Below, one piece after another: positions 1-8,511 of a stretch of 64,000 nt of DNA. Positions within the stretch are counted from its first letter, which is position 1, and each line of letters starts with the position of its first letter. The DNA lies in contig NZ_DS996819.1 in the NCBI RefSeq assembly GCF_000156235.1, positions 16,255-80,254 on the forward strand, in the 5' to 3' direction. Source of the DNA: Pseudovibrio sp000156235 (GTDB lineage: Bacteria; Pseudomonadota; Alphaproteobacteria; Rhizobiales; Stappiaceae). The position numbers and the translations under genes are program-made. The notes under the pieces are model-generated. The model had not been told where the DNA came from and did not search any database. It saw only the letters and a list, made by a program, of their open reading frames with translations.

Positions 1-122
1 GCGCGCGGCATGATATCCATGATAACAATGGTGTTTTCGTTTTCGTAGACCTTCTCGGAAGGCAGTTCGCCGCGCAAGATCTTGGCGAAGATGTTCTGGT
101 CATCGTAGGACGGGCTGGTCAT
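1..122 (-). CDS. HIT family protein, N-terminal part (runs off the window)
   Basis: Reading from 122 to the window edge gives an open frame starting MTSPSYDDQNIFAKILRGEL, followed by PSEKVYENENTIVIMDIMPR. The block with phenylalanine, IxRGE and a central VYE is the typical start of histidine-triad (HIT/HINT) nucleotide hydrolases, which split purine nucleoside phosphoramidates and related nucleotides in the cytoplasm. The catalytic HxHxH motif would lie beyond the left edge and cannot be seen. The ATG at 122-120 is the only good start. Only about 40 residues are present, so the exact subfamily is open. Confidence 0.8.
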   Translation of the reverse strand, partial: MTSPSYDDQNIFAKILRGELPSEKVYENENTIVIMDIMPR

Positions 123-194
123 CTTGATATCCTCTGAACTGGAACATGCTTGCGTTCATTTGCATTCACGCGCCATGTTCCTAATTTTGCTTTA

Positions 195-241
195 GCGCGT
201 ATTCTTATCCGCAAACCGGAGCCACTTTTCGGGAATACGCT
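195..241. repeat. Extragenic palindromic repeat, copy 1
   Basis: The 8-bp arms GCGTATTC (197-204) and GAATACGC (233-240) are perfect inverted repeats, with a further CCG/CGG pair inside. The interior TTATCCG-AAACC and CTTTTCGGG blocks recur in copy 2 at 10176-10222. Both copies lie between genes. They resemble the short hairpin repeats scattered in Rhizobiales-type genomes. The rest of the 123-452 gap shows no gene. Confidence 0.7.
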
Positions 242-452
242 CTATCATTTTTACCGGTGTATCCGTTGTGAGCGAAATGGCTCACCGGTCTTTGCCGGTA
301 GTTAATCCGATTCATTGACCAAGATCACTGGAGAATCAATGTGTGGTTTGGGTGGAGTTGTTGAGAACCCGATCGTACTTAAGAAGCTGATTCAAGTTTG
401 GAGGGATTTGTGAGTCTCTTCAGAGTCTTGAATCGATGTCTTAATGTGGGTT

Positions 453-1715
453 CTAGGTGTCCTGTTGGCGGAACGGGCCGTGTTCCGACAGGATTTTTTG
501 CTCGTGCAGAACGGCTTGGCGTTCCTGTTCCAAATAGTCTGCGACTGCATTCCTTAAAGAAGGGTGTGCAATCCAGTGTGCGGAATAGGTGAGGCTCGGC
601 ATGTAGCCGCGCGCCAGTTTGTGGCTGCCTTGCGCGCCAGCCTCAACCCGCTGTAAACCGCGAGACAAGGCGAACTCGATGGCCTGATAATAGCAGATCT
701 CAAAGTGCAGGCAGGGGTGGTTTTCGATACAGCCCCAGTTGCGACCATAGAGCGTGTTGCCGCCGATCATGTTGAGCGCGCCGGCAATATAACGGCCTTC
801 GCGCTTGGCCATGATCAACAGGGTATGGTCGGAGAGCCTTTCCCCAAGTAGCGAGAAGAACTCGCGGTTGAGGTAGGGAGATCCCCATTTGCGGCTACCG
901 GTGTCCAGATAGAACTCATAGAGCGCGTCCCAGTGGCTTTCAGTCAGATCCGGGCCGGTGATCCATTCGACCTCTATGTCGTTCTCCAGCGCGGTTTTAC
1001 GCTCCTTACGGATGCTTTTGCGTTTGCGGGAGGAGAGTGCCTCCAGAAACTGCGCAAAGTCGCTGTAGCCGTTGTTCTCCCAATGGAACTGTTGGTCTGT
1101 GCGCAGCAGGAAGCCTTCTTTGCCGAGCTCGGTCCATTCCTGCTCTGTGAGGAACGTGAGATGGGCTGAGGAGCCTTCAATGCGGACGGTCAGTTCTTTC
1201 AGGCCTTGTGTGAGGATCTTGATGGTTTCCTGGCGATTGGCCTCCGGTGATATCAGGAGGCGGCGACCCGGAACGGGCGTGAACGGGATAGAGCACTGGA
1301 GTTTGGGGTAGTAGTTTCCGCCTGCACGATGGAAGGCGTCAGCCCATGCATAATCGAAGACGTACTCGCCCTGACTGTGGCTTTTGGCATAGGTCGGGAT
1401 CGCGGCGATGGGTTTGCCATCTTGTTCCCACCAGATGTGCTGGGGGATCCAGCCTGCTTCCCACCCAACGCATTTGCTTTCTTCCAGTGCCTGTAAAAAA
1501 GCATGTGAAAGCATGGGGTTAAACTCAGAATCTTGAGAGTTTGATTCAGTTTCTGAGTTTGGGTTGGATTGGATCGTTTCAGGTGAATCGATCCAATCCT
1601 GCTGATCATAAAGGATCGGCGGTGTGCCGGGATTTGCCAGTGCGTCCCAGTCCATACTGGGGATCTCATCCAGAGAGGAGAGGACTTTCAGAACGGGTGA
1701 TGGTGGTACTGGCAA
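453..1715 (-). CDS. FemAB-like / peptidogalycan-type N-acyltransferase (DUF482 family)
   Basis: The 420-residue product has the C-terminal acyltransferase core of the DUF482/FemAB-like GNAT superfamily. Visible family traits are the early LSSLDEIPSMDWDAL block, a central WRxxGNYYPKLQ-like segment (here RAGGNYYPKLQCSIPFTPVPG), and the late GGNTLYGRNWGCIENHPCLH and EAGAQGSHKLARGYMP stretches. Members are cytoplasmic and presumed to transfer acyl or aminoacyl groups; the substrate is unknown. The reading frame stays open upstream into the preceding gene. The start chosen is a TTG at 1715, 11 bases after the upstream stop and preceded by AGGA. An ATG further inside (MDWDAL) is possible. It is the last gene of a ridA-GDPD-acyltransferase run. 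Confidence 0.75.
   Translation of the reverse strand: MPVPPSPVLKVLSSLDEIPSMDWDALANPGTPPILYDQQDWIDSPETIQSNPNSETESNSQDSEFNPMLSHAFLQALEESKCVGWEAGWIPQHIWWEQDGKPIAAIPTYAKSHSQGEYVFDYAWADAFHRAGGNYYPKLQCSIPFTPVPGRRLLISPEANRQETIKILTQGLKELTVRIEGSSAHLTFLTEQEWTELGKEGFLLRTDQQFHWENNGYSDFAQFLEALSSRKRKSIRKERKTALENDIEVEWITGPDLTESHWDALYEFYLDTGSRKWGSPYLNREFFSLLGERLSDHTLLIMAKREGRYIAGALNMIGGNTLYGRNWGCIENHPCLHFEICYYQAIEFALSRGLQRVEAGAQGSHKLARGYMPSLTYSAHWIAHPSLRNAVADYLEQERQAVLHEQKILSEHGPFRQQDT
461..498 (+). terminator. Hairpin followed by T-run at the 3' end of the FemAB-like gene
   Basis: Arms CCTGT and CGGAAC pair with GTTCCG and ACAGG (461-492) with a three-base bulge, followed by ATTTTTT on the plus strand. This has the layout of a rho-independent terminator for plus-strand transcription, yet no convincing plus-strand gene lies upstream. 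It overlaps the last codons of the minus-strand acyltransferase. Confidence 0.4.
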
Positions 1716-1726
1716 ATCGATAGATC

Positions 1727-2494
1727 CTAGAGGGGCTCTTTGTCCGGATTGAAGCCTTCGAAAACAATCTGGTCCGCATGCTTGGCCGCATTGAGACGGT
1801 CTTCTTTGGTTCTGACAGTCCATGTCATCACCGGCAGGCCATAAAACTCACGCAGGAAGCTTGGGCCGTCTGCTGGCAAATCCTTTACGAAGAACGAAAC
1901 GAAATGCGGGTCAGTGCCAGCCATGTGTACCATCCAGGAAATCTTCTCGATTTCGTGCTCTGTCAGGTTCAGATGATCGTTTTCGCTCAGCGTGGTCATA
2001 GAGATGCAGCCGCGTGGGATTTGCGGTGCAACGTCCTTCATGGTCCGAAGCATTTTCGGGTCGAAGGATTTTATTGCTGCCGGGCCTTTATAATCGCTGA
2101 GGATTTTGGCGATGGTTTTAATGAACTCATCCTGACCTTCTGGAAGGTTCAGGGTTTTGATTTCAATAACCAGTGGCACTTTGCCGTCAACCAGCTCCAG
2201 CAGTTCCTGCAGGGTCCAGATTGGGTCGTCAGAGCCGCGCATGGACAGCTTGCGCAGGTCAGCCAGATCGAAGTCGATCACGTTGCCTTCACCGTGGGTG
2301 AGGCGCTCAAGGTTTGGATCGTGGAACACGATGACCTGACCGTCCTTGGTCTCCTGCAGGTCAACCTCAATGGCGAAGTTGTTCTCTACAGCAGCTTTGA
2401 CCGCGGACGGGGTGTTTTCAAGAATGCCTGCTTCTTTGTTATGGAAGCCGCGGTGAGCGATCGGACGGGCGGTGAGCCAGGAAAGATCTTGCAT
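1727..2494 (-). CDS. Glycerophosphodiester phosphodiesterase
   Basis: The 255-residue product hydrolyses glycerophosphodiesters to sn-glycerol 3-phosphate and an alcohol. Catalytic signatures are present and intact: HRG near residue 14, ENT near residue 26, the metal ligands in EVDLQ near residue 43, and FHDP with the second catalytic histidine near residue 58. No signal peptide is visible, so a cytoplasmic role is likely. The ATG at 2494 was chosen; an in-frame TTG at 2518 would add eight residues. It lies 57 bases after ridA on the same strand and probably shares its transcript with the downstream acyltransferase. Confidence 0.88.
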   Translation of the reverse strand: MQDLSWLTARPIAHRGFHNKEAGILENTPSAVKAAVENNFAIEVDLQETKDGQVIVFHDPNLERLTHGEGNVIDFDLADLRKLSMRGSDDPIWTLQELLELVDGKVPLVIEIKTLNLPEGQDEFIKTIAKILSDYKGPAAIKSFDPKMLRTMKDVAPQIPRGCISMTTLSENDHLNLTEHEIEKISWMVHMAGTDPHFVSFFVKDLPADGPSFLREFYGLPVMTWTVRTKEDRLNAAKHADQIVFEGFNPDKEPL

Positions 2495-2551
2495 GGATTT
2501 TCGAAACTGCTTCTTCAATAAAAGGAGATGTGTTCTGCGGACAGAGCGGGA

Positions 2552-3019
2552 TTAGTCGGCAATTTCGAAAATTGCTTCGATCTCAACAGCAGCGTTGAAT
2601 GGCAAGGAGCCTGCGCTGACAGCGGAGCGTGCATGACGGCCAGCATCACCCATGGCTGCAACCATGAAGTCAGATGCGCCGTTGATGACTTTAGGCTGGT
2701 CACCGAAGTCGCCGTTGGAGTTGACGAAGCCAACAATTTTGACGAGGCGGACGATTTTGGACAGGTCGCCAGTTGCCGCTTTTGCCTGTGCCAGCAGATT
2801 GATTGCGCAAAGGCGTGCAGCTTCCACACCATCTTCGATGCTCAGATCCGCGCCAACCTTGCCAACTTTTGCGATCTTGCCGTCCTGCATTGGCAGCTGG
2901 CCAGAGATGAAAAGCTGGTTTCCGGTTTTTACGAAAGGCACGTAATTGGCAGCAGGTGCAGCAGCTTCCGGCAGTGCGACGCCAAGCTTTTCTAGGTTTT
3001 GCTGGATTGTGTCAGACAT
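2552..3019 (-). CDS. RidA family protein
   Basis: This 155-residue RidA/YjgF-family protein is expected to deaminate reactive enamine or imine intermediates to ketoacids. Family marks are SGQLPMQDGKI, the conserved arginine in GRHARSAV and the closing AAVEIEAI segment with the conserved glutamate. The length and the LEKLGVALPEAAAPAANYVPF start match the longer alphaproteobacterial subgroup rather than the 128-residue RidA of enterics. The ATG at 3019 has GGAGG 10 bases upstream; an upstream ATG at 3073 lacks one. Confidence 0.88.
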   Translation of the reverse strand: MSDTIQQNLEKLGVALPEAAAPAANYVPFVKTGNQLFISGQLPMQDGKIAKVGKVGADLSIEDGVEAARLCAINLLAQAKAATGDLSKIVRLVKIVGFVNSNGDFGDQPKVINGASDFMVAAMGDAGRHARSAVSAGSLPFNAAVEIEAIFEIAD

Positions 3020-3327
3020 TCGGCTTTCCCTCCGGTTCGGAATGTTCTTTTGCAATAAGTGATGCAATTCCACGAAAACTCAAGAGTTTATCTCTTCACG
3101 AAGCCGTGGTTTGCAAAGTGATGCGCAGACTCACATTAGAATCACCAGAGTTGCAAGGGTGCATGGAGCGTTGTCTACGTGGGAAACGTGTATCCAATTT
3201 GAATGATTTACCCTAGCTCTGATTTCCTTGGCGGAATGTTTGCGTTGGTACCGGCGTTTATGCACTCTTTGGGAATGGAAGAGAGGCATGCCCACGTGTC
3301 TTTTGTTCCGACATGATCGGAGGTTTT

Positions 3328-4272
3328 ATGCTGAAACTACGCTTCGGACACGGATTGGGGAGGCTTGCTCTTCCCGCAATTGCTGGGTCTTCTCTCTCCC
3401 TCTGTTTCCTTCTTACTCCCTCCATTGGCAATGCTGCCGACCTCCAACCTCACCGCGCCGTTTATGACATGAGGCTCTCTAGCGCTCAGAGTGGTGCGGA
3501 TATTGCTGATGTGAACGGGCGTATGGTCTATGAGCTTTCCGGCTCGGTCTGTGATGGCTTTAATGTGGATCTGCGGTTTGTGGTGATGAGTATTGATGAG
3601 GAGGGAGAGGAAACGGTCACCGACCTTCGCAGTTCCTACTTTGAAGCGCCGGATAACTCTCAGCTCTCCTTTGCTTATCAGACGTTCATTGGTGATTTTC
3701 TGGCGGAGCAGGCACAGGGTAAAGCAGAGCATCAAAGCTCTAAGGTGGATGTGGATCTGGGTGGCCCGGACGGTAAGTCGCTGAGCTTTGATGGGTCTAT
3801 CATGTTCCCTCTGCAACACCTCCACAGTGTGATTGATGGTGCTACTCTCGGAAAGCACTTCATGGTTTCCAAGCTGTATGACGGCAGCGTGACCGGGGAG
3901 CAGTTGTTTGAGGCGACCACTGTCGTGGGGCGTAAGCTGGCTGATCCACTGGATCAGCGGTCTGATCAGATTTCACTGCCCAAAGCGTTAGGCACCGCTG
4001 ATGCGTGGCCGGTTTCCATTGCTTATTTCAACCTGAGTGATGGTGTGCGTGGTGAGCGGGCGCCTGACTATCAAATGCATACGGTTTTGCACGAGAACGG
4101 CGTCTCCAGAAGCATGAACCTGAACTACGGGGTGTTTGAGTTGGAAGGGGCTCTGGTTGAACTTGAGCTGAAGCCGATGATACCTGCAAGCACTTGCGGT
4201 AGTTCTGTTGCTTTGGAAGAAGAGGTGAGTGTGCCGTTTGATGGCAGGCTCAAAAAAGAGCAGCTGCGCTGA
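3328..4272 (+). CDS. eipB: EipB-like periplasmic envelope protein (DUF1849)
   Basis: The 314-residue product has an N-terminal signal sequence (basic start, hydrophobic core to about residue 36, cut near NAADLQ), so it should be periplasmic. The mature start PHRAVYDMRL and GRMVYELSGSVCDGF match the DUF1849/EipB family, described in Brucella as an envelope-integrity protein with a spiral beta fold. Two cysteines, near residues 75 and 290, sit where the family has its conserved disulfide. The start at 3328 follows GGAGG at 3319-3323; an ATG five codons earlier would overlap that site. It is convergent with dinB, two bases apart. Confidence 0.8.
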   Translation: MLKLRFGHGLGRLALPAIAGSSLSLCFLLTPSIGNAADLQPHRAVYDMRLSSAQSGADIADVNGRMVYELSGSVCDGFNVDLRFVVMSIDEEGEETVTDLRSSYFEAPDNSQLSFAYQTFIGDFLAEQAQGKAEHQSSKVDVDLGGPDGKSLSFDGSIMFPLQHLHSVIDGATLGKHFMVSKLYDGSVTGEQLFEATTVVGRKLADPLDQRSDQISLPKALGTADAWPVSIAYFNLSDGVRGERAPDYQMHTVLHENGVSRSMNLNYGVFELEGALVELELKPMIPASTCGSSVALEEEVSVPFDGRLKKEQLR

Positions 4273-4274
4273 GG

Positions 4275-5573
4275 CTACCTTTTGTCCGGTGTTTTGATAG
4301 ACCTGCCGAGAGAGACGACTGAGCTGTCTTTGAACTTTCCGCGTAAAGCATCCATGGCGCGTTCAGCTTTGGCGCGTTTTCCTGCCTGTTCATCCAGCAG
4401 ATCTTCCGGGTCGGCCTGATCGGCAGGGCCCAGATCTCCAATCCCGACACCAATGAGACGGAAACGCAACTTACCATCGGCAACGTTGTGGAGCAGGTCG
4501 TCTGCTGTGCGGAAGATCTTGTCGGCCAGCTGTGTTGGGTCATGCAGCATGCGGGAGCGGGTGATGGTTTTGAAGTCCGCTGTCTTGAGTTTGAGTGTGA
4601 CTGATCTGCCGGACTTTTCTGCTTTTTTGGTGCGGTAAGAGACTTTCTCAGTCAGGGCCCACAGACTCTTGGAGAGCTGGGTGACGTCTGAGATGTCTGT
4701 GTTGAACGTGGTCTCACCGCTGATGCTTTTGGCGCCGCGGTTGGAGGAGACGTTGCGATCGTCCTCTCCCTGGCACAGCTTAGCCAGACGCAAACCCATA
4801 GCACCGTACTTGCGGGCTAGGTCGGTCGGGTCTTTTTGCTGAAGCTGGCCGATGGTTCTGATGCCATCACGTTCCAGTTTGGCCTGAAACACCTTGCCAA
4901 CGCCCCAAATGACGCTGGTTGGTTGTTTGGCGAGGAAGTCTTTCTTCTCCTCGTCTCCAATCACTGAGAAGCCGCGGGGCTTGTCGAGGTCTGAAGCGAT
5001 CTTGGCGAGGAACTTGTTGGGCGCAAGGCCCACAGAGACGGATAGTCTCAGCTCTTTCTGGATCTTGATCGCGAACTGTACGAGCAATTCTGCCGGTGTT
5101 GCGCCGTGGAGTTTTTGTGTGCCGGACAGGTCAAGGAAAGCTTCGTCGATGGAAAGCGGCTCTACCAAGGGGGTGAGCTTTTCCATCTCTTCGCGGATTT
5201 GCCTGCCGACCTGTGAGTAGAGATCCATGCGCGGTTTGATGACCACTGCGTCCGGACAGAGTTCTCGTGCCTTGAACATGGGCATAGCGGAGCGGACGCC
5301 GTAGATGCGGGCGATGTAGCAGGCTGCGGAGACAACGCCGCGCTGGCCGCCGCCTACGATGACGGGCCGATCTGCCAGTTCAGGGTTCTCGCGCTTTTCG
5401 ACGGAGGCGTAGAATGCATCACAATCGATGTGGGCGATTTCGAGGGTGTCCAGTTCTGCATGGGCGAGGATGCGCGGGCTGCCGCATTTGGGGCATCGCG
5501 TCAGGTCTGCGCGGAATCTGTGTGAGCAGTCCCGGCAGAGTGCTTTGAGAGGTGTGGTGGCCTCAGTCGCCAT
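4275..5573 (-). CDS. dinB: DNA polymerase IV with N-terminal zinc ribbon
   Basis: The 432-residue product is a Y-family translesion polymerase. IDCDAFYASVEKREN (about residues 48-62) and SIDEAFLDLSG carry the catalytic acidic residues, and a little-finger domain is visible in the C-terminal half (SGRSVTLKLKTADFKTITRS). Ahead of the polymerase is a CxxC...CxxC ribbon, CRDC at residues 13-16 and CPKC near 28-31, which the E. coli enzyme lacks but alphaproteobacterial homologs often have. The ATG at 5573 includes the ribbon. No LexA-type operator was identified by eye. Confidence 0.92.
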   Translation of the reverse strand: MATEATTPLKALCRDCSHRFRADLTRCPKCGSPRILAHAELDTLEIAHIDCDAFYASVEKRENPELADRPVIVGGGQRGVVSAACYIARIYGVRSAMPMFKARELCPDAVVIKPRMDLYSQVGRQIREEMEKLTPLVEPLSIDEAFLDLSGTQKLHGATPAELLVQFAIKIQKELRLSVSVGLAPNKFLAKIASDLDKPRGFSVIGDEEKKDFLAKQPTSVIWGVGKVFQAKLERDGIRTIGQLQQKDPTDLARKYGAMGLRLAKLCQGEDDRNVSSNRGAKSISGETTFNTDISDVTQLSKSLWALTEKVSYRTKKAEKSGRSVTLKLKTADFKTITRSRMLHDPTQLADKIFRTADDLLHNVADGKLRFRLIGVGIGDLGPADQADPEDLLDEQAGKRAKAERAMDALRGKFKDSSVVSLGRSIKTPDKR

Positions 5574-5628
5574 GAAGTCAGAGCTCCGATCAATTGCAGC
5601 TTTCTCGTGGACAGGGCTTTAGCATGAA

Positions 5629-6048
5629 CTACTCCTCAGTCTCCCATGAAATCCGTGCACCGGCCACATAAAACACAGAGCTGCGCATCTGGTCTCTGTC
5701 CCATTCCTCAATGGTCCAGTCCTTTGAGTTCACCGGATCGAAATTGAGGAAGAACTTGTCCTGCATAAACATGCCGACAATGGGGTGCTTGATGACGGTG
5801 TTGGAGCTATCGCTTGGTTCCTTCAGATTAAACTCGACGCTCTCTTCCACCTTGATCCGCAATGTGCTCAGGGAGTCTTGAGGAGCTGCAGCCGGGCGCT
5901 GGCAGTCGTGGGCGGCAAACTCCAGCGTCACAGCGCCGGGGCCATCTGCTTTTCCTGAAGTGAACAGGGCGCTGCGCAATACGGCCCCGTTTAAATGTCC
6001 AAAACGCTCCAGAAAATACTGGAGCGACGTGTTTGAAAGGTGTTCCAC
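5629..6048 (-). CDS. Hypothetical protein, 139 residues
   Basis: I do not recognise this family. The product is soluble, acidic and without signal peptide or membrane segment. It ends FYVAGARISWETEE and contains a HPIVGMFMQDKFFLNFD stretch. The start would be GTG at 6048 with a weak upstream ribosome site. It lies 47 bases downstream of the HAD hydrolase on the same strand, so it may be cotranscribed with it. Coding seems likely because the frame has no shadow on a known gene and fills the gap to dinB. Confidence 0.6.
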   Translation of the reverse strand: MEHLSNTSLQYFLERFGHLNGAVLRSALFTSGKADGPGAVTLEFAAHDCQRPAAAPQDSLSTLRIKVEESVEFNLKEPSDSSNTVIKHPIVGMFMQDKFFLNFDPVNSKDWTIEEWDRDQMRSSVFYVAGARISWETEE

Positions 6049-6095
6049 GCTTGGGTTCTCTGGGTTGGTGAAAGGTACACTTGCAGCCTGAGACC

Positions 6096-6776
6096 TTACT
6101 TTACAGCAGCGACCAACAAATTTTCAATAAAGTCGCCGGTTTCTTTCCAGCAATTGCTTTTGAGTGCCACGTTGGGCAGGTCGCTGGATGTTGCGTAGAA
6201 GCGTGGATCGGCAATGAAATGCACTAGTTGGACGTGCGGCGTGCTTTTGCCGACCGAGAGGATGTTGGTTGGGCTGTCATCTATAAAGATAACCGGATGA
6301 TGAGCGCGCTCTGCGCACAGAGCTGCAACAGCACCGCCTTTTGGGCCATCATTGGTCACAAGTGGGTAACCCATGCCAAGGCTTTTTAAGAGGTTCTCAC
6401 GGGCAGGCTTGTTGTGGGTGCCGGGCAGGTTGGTCAGGATGATGATGTCGCAGAGTTTCGACAGGCGCTCCAGCTGTTCAGCCGCATGAGGCACTGCTTC
6501 CTGTCTGCCGACTTCGCTCTCAAAGAAGTCGTGAATGATGGCCATGCAGGCGTCATCAGAAAGGTTTTCGCCGGACTGGGTGTAGACCATGTTGGCTTTC
6601 AGGCGATAGGCAGTTTCCTTGAAGGAGATACCATGATCAGCCATGAAGCGTTCAAGGTGTGGGATGAATTGCAGGAGCACCTCATCCACGTCGCAAATGA
6701 GGAGAGGGTGGGCTCGTTTCTCGATCAGGCTGATCTGCTGCAATGTGCTCGCGCTTGCTGTGCTAATGGTGGGCAA
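6096..6776 (-). CDS. HAD-family hydrolase
   Basis: Cytoplasmic phosphatase-like protein of about 226 residues. Motif I is LLICDVDEVLLQF (the nucleophile aspartate is the first D), motif II is IIILTNLPGT, and motif IV is VIFIDDSPTNI. The substrate cannot be told. No ATG lies near the 5' end. The start chosen is the TTG at 6776, which has GGAGG 10 bases upstream; a TTG at 6797 is also in frame. Either way the 5' end overlaps the DUF3572 gene by 14-35 bases, which points to translational coupling. Confidence 0.75.
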   Translation of the reverse strand: MPTISTASASTLQQISLIEKRAHPLLICDVDEVLLQFIPHLERFMADHGISFKETAYRLKANMVYTQSGENLSDDACMAIIHDFFESEVGRQEAVPHAAEQLERLSKLCDIIILTNLPGTHNKPARENLLKSLGMGYPLVTNDGPKGGAVAALCAERAHHPVIFIDDSPTNILSVGKSTPHVQLVHFIADPRFYATSSDLPNVALKSNCWKETGDFIENLLVAAVK

Positions 6777-7068
6777 AGTAATCAACGCCTCCGGCAAGTT
6801 TCAGGTGAGCAGCTGCAATCATCGTTGGGCGAATGCCTGCGCTTTCGGTGTAAGCCAGCAAAAGCTGCTCGTCCTGCATTAAAAATTCCAGAACCCCTGC
6901 GAGGAAGCCCGGCTCGGCTGCCGCATCGCGAATCTCCTGAGGTCCAATCCCGGCCAAAGACAGGAAGCGGCCGAGCTGTTCCGGGTCGCTGCTGAGAAAT
7001 GATAGGGCACCAATTGCAATTTCCTGTGCAGTATCTTCGGTCAAACTGCCGGTTTTGCCTAAATTCAT
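6763..7068 (-). CDS. DUF3572 family protein
   Basis: Small 101-residue helical protein. The segment TAQEIAIGALSFLSSDPEQLGRFLSLAGIGPQEIR and the following FLAGVLEFLMQDEQLLLAY are typical of DUF3572, a family found next to divK in many alphaproteobacteria. Function is unknown. It is divergent from divK with a 153-bp spacer that must hold both promoters, and it is the first gene of the minus-strand group leading to the HAD hydrolase and the 139-residue protein. Confidence 0.8.
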   Translation of the reverse strand: MNLGKTGSLTEDTAQEIAIGALSFLSSDPEQLGRFLSLAGIGPQEIRDAAAEPGFLAGVLEFLMQDEQLLLAYTESAGIRPTMIAAAHLKLAGGVDYFAHH

Positions 7069-7221
7069 TGGTGTTTGCCTTTCTGAAACGAATCCGAATT
7101 AACTATGTAGCAGGAAATTTAGTGTGGGACTTGTTCCAATGCCAGTCGCAGGGCGGCTGCACCACACCTTTATTTATGGCTAAACCATTTTTGGGGCAGC
7201 ATTCTGTGCAGGACTGAACTG

Positions 7222-7593
7222 ATGCAAAAGACCGTGCTGATTGTTGAAGACAACGAACTCAACATGAAGCTGTTTAACGATCTGCTTGAGGCTCATGGCT
7301 ACGCGACCTTGCAATCTCGCAATGGGATGGAGGCGCTTGAGCTTGCTCGTGCACATAAACCGGATCTGATCCTGATGGATATTCAGTTGCCTGAAGTTTC
7401 GGGGCTTGAAGTGACCAAATGGATCAAAGAGGATGACGAACTGAAGATCATTCCTGTGATCGCGGTAACGGCTTTTGCCATGAAGGGCGATGAGGAGCGC
7501 ATCCGTCAGGGTGGGTGTGAGGCTTATATCTCCAAGCCAATCTCCGTGGGTAATTTCCTTGAGACCGTTTCAGGCTTCTTGCAGGACACATAA
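7222..7593 (+). CDS. divK: Single-domain response regulator DivK
   Basis: At 123 residues this is a receiver domain only. The phospho-acceptor is D53 in LILMDIQLP, with the acidic pocket E9-D10 in LIVEDN, the switch threonine in VIAVTAFAM and the conserved lysine in ISKPI. The sequence and the DUF3572 neighbour identify it as DivK, which in Caulobacter and relatives works with DivJ/PleC and DivL to control cell polarity and CtrA activity. No pleD follows it, unlike in Caulobacter; the next gene downstream is rpmG, about 1 kb away and on the other strand. Confidence 0.9.
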   Translation: MQKTVLIVEDNELNMKLFNDLLEAHGYATLQSRNGMEALELARAHKPDLILMDIQLPEVSGLEVTKWIKEDDELKIIPVIAVTAFAMKGDEERIRQGGCEAYISKPISVGNFLETVSGFLQDT

Positions 7594-8002
7594 AACAACC
7601 GTGATTATTTTTGATTGTGGTTAATTGGTAAATTGTGTTCAGCTAGAAGTTGCAGGTTCGCAAATCATCAGGAAGCAACGCTTTAGTATTCTGCTTGAGA
7701 TTGTCAGTTTTCACTGGATGAAAGACTCACATCAAAAGTCGTAGGTCTTTGAAACTAGATGAAATCACCGAGTGAGTCTTGCGGGAACTGCAGGGTTTCT
7801 GTGTGGTTGCCTCTTGAAAAACGGCGGTTTCTTTCCTTTTGTTGTGTATAGGTCAAGAATCCCCTCCATTTTCAGGAGCGCAATTACCTTAAAGCTTTAC
7901 TAAAGTCGTAAATGTTGCGATGGTGATATACGATATCATCTGCATCATGAAATTAATGACTGCAAGATCGCAGTATTGGCTCTTGGTTGATTGAATAAAT
8001 CC
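7594..8002. other. Gene-free interval downstream of divK
   Basis: No open frame with coding character is seen. A 9-bp inverted repeat AAGACTCAC (7722-7730) / GTGAGTCTT (7772-7780) lies in it, spaced by 41 bases, and could close a stem-loop in a divK 3' untranslated region. Together with the following element this makes up most of the gap between divK and rpmG. Confidence 0.4.
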
Positions 8003-8168
8003 CAGCAATACTGCCAGATAGACTCCCTACGGAGCGCTCAGGTCCGCCGCATCTCCTGGGTCCGTGGGGTTGGCCGGCGAGTAAACGGGTTCTGAGTGGC
8101 CTCCTCGTGTCATCCGGTTCTCGCCGGCCACCAATTCTCTTCCCTATCAACAAAATGAGACATTGCTG
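8003..8168. ncRNA. Candidate structured RNA, about 166 nt, strand unresolved
   Basis: Nested perfect arms are visible: CAGCAAT (8003-8009) with ATTGCTG (8162-8168), GATAG (8017-8021) with CTATC (8144-8148), and the 11-bp TGGCCGGCGAG (8071-8081) with CTCGCCGGCCA (8120-8130). A side hairpin CTCAGG/CCTGGG lies near 8037-8060. The GC-rich block is far from codon-like and sits in an otherwise gene-free gap. The size and rod-like layout recall 6S RNA, but I cannot identify a family and no terminator T-run is obvious on either strand. Confidence 0.4.
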
Positions 8169-8511
8169 TACAAGCGCATGCTGTGCGCTGGGCAGTGTTC
8201 GCCTGCGCGGATGAGATGGTGTGTGGTGAGAGCAAGATGGGTTTTAAGGTGGTGTGATCCGTCATTCAGTCTGGGGCAGTTCGTTATGTGTCAAAGTTTT
8301 TGGTAAGGCCAATTCCCTTTGAAATTGAAGCGGAAATGACCGTGTTGACGGGACTATACTCAGTCAAAATCCTCTTGTGTAAGGAAATGTTGTCTACCCC
8401 TGACAATTGAGTGAGGAGGCGCAGGAGAGCACGAGCGGGTGGGGTGCTTTTACTCCTGAAAACCATTGCTTTAAGAAGGGTGTTTCGCCTGATTATTGGT
8501 GCTGCGCATAC

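Noticed and set aside
8003..8168. SRP RNA, tmRNA or RNase P RNA
   Set aside because: The diagnostic blocks (GGTCAGG...GGAAGG for SRP, a tRNA-like end for tmRNA, the P4 core for RNase P) are not found on either strand.
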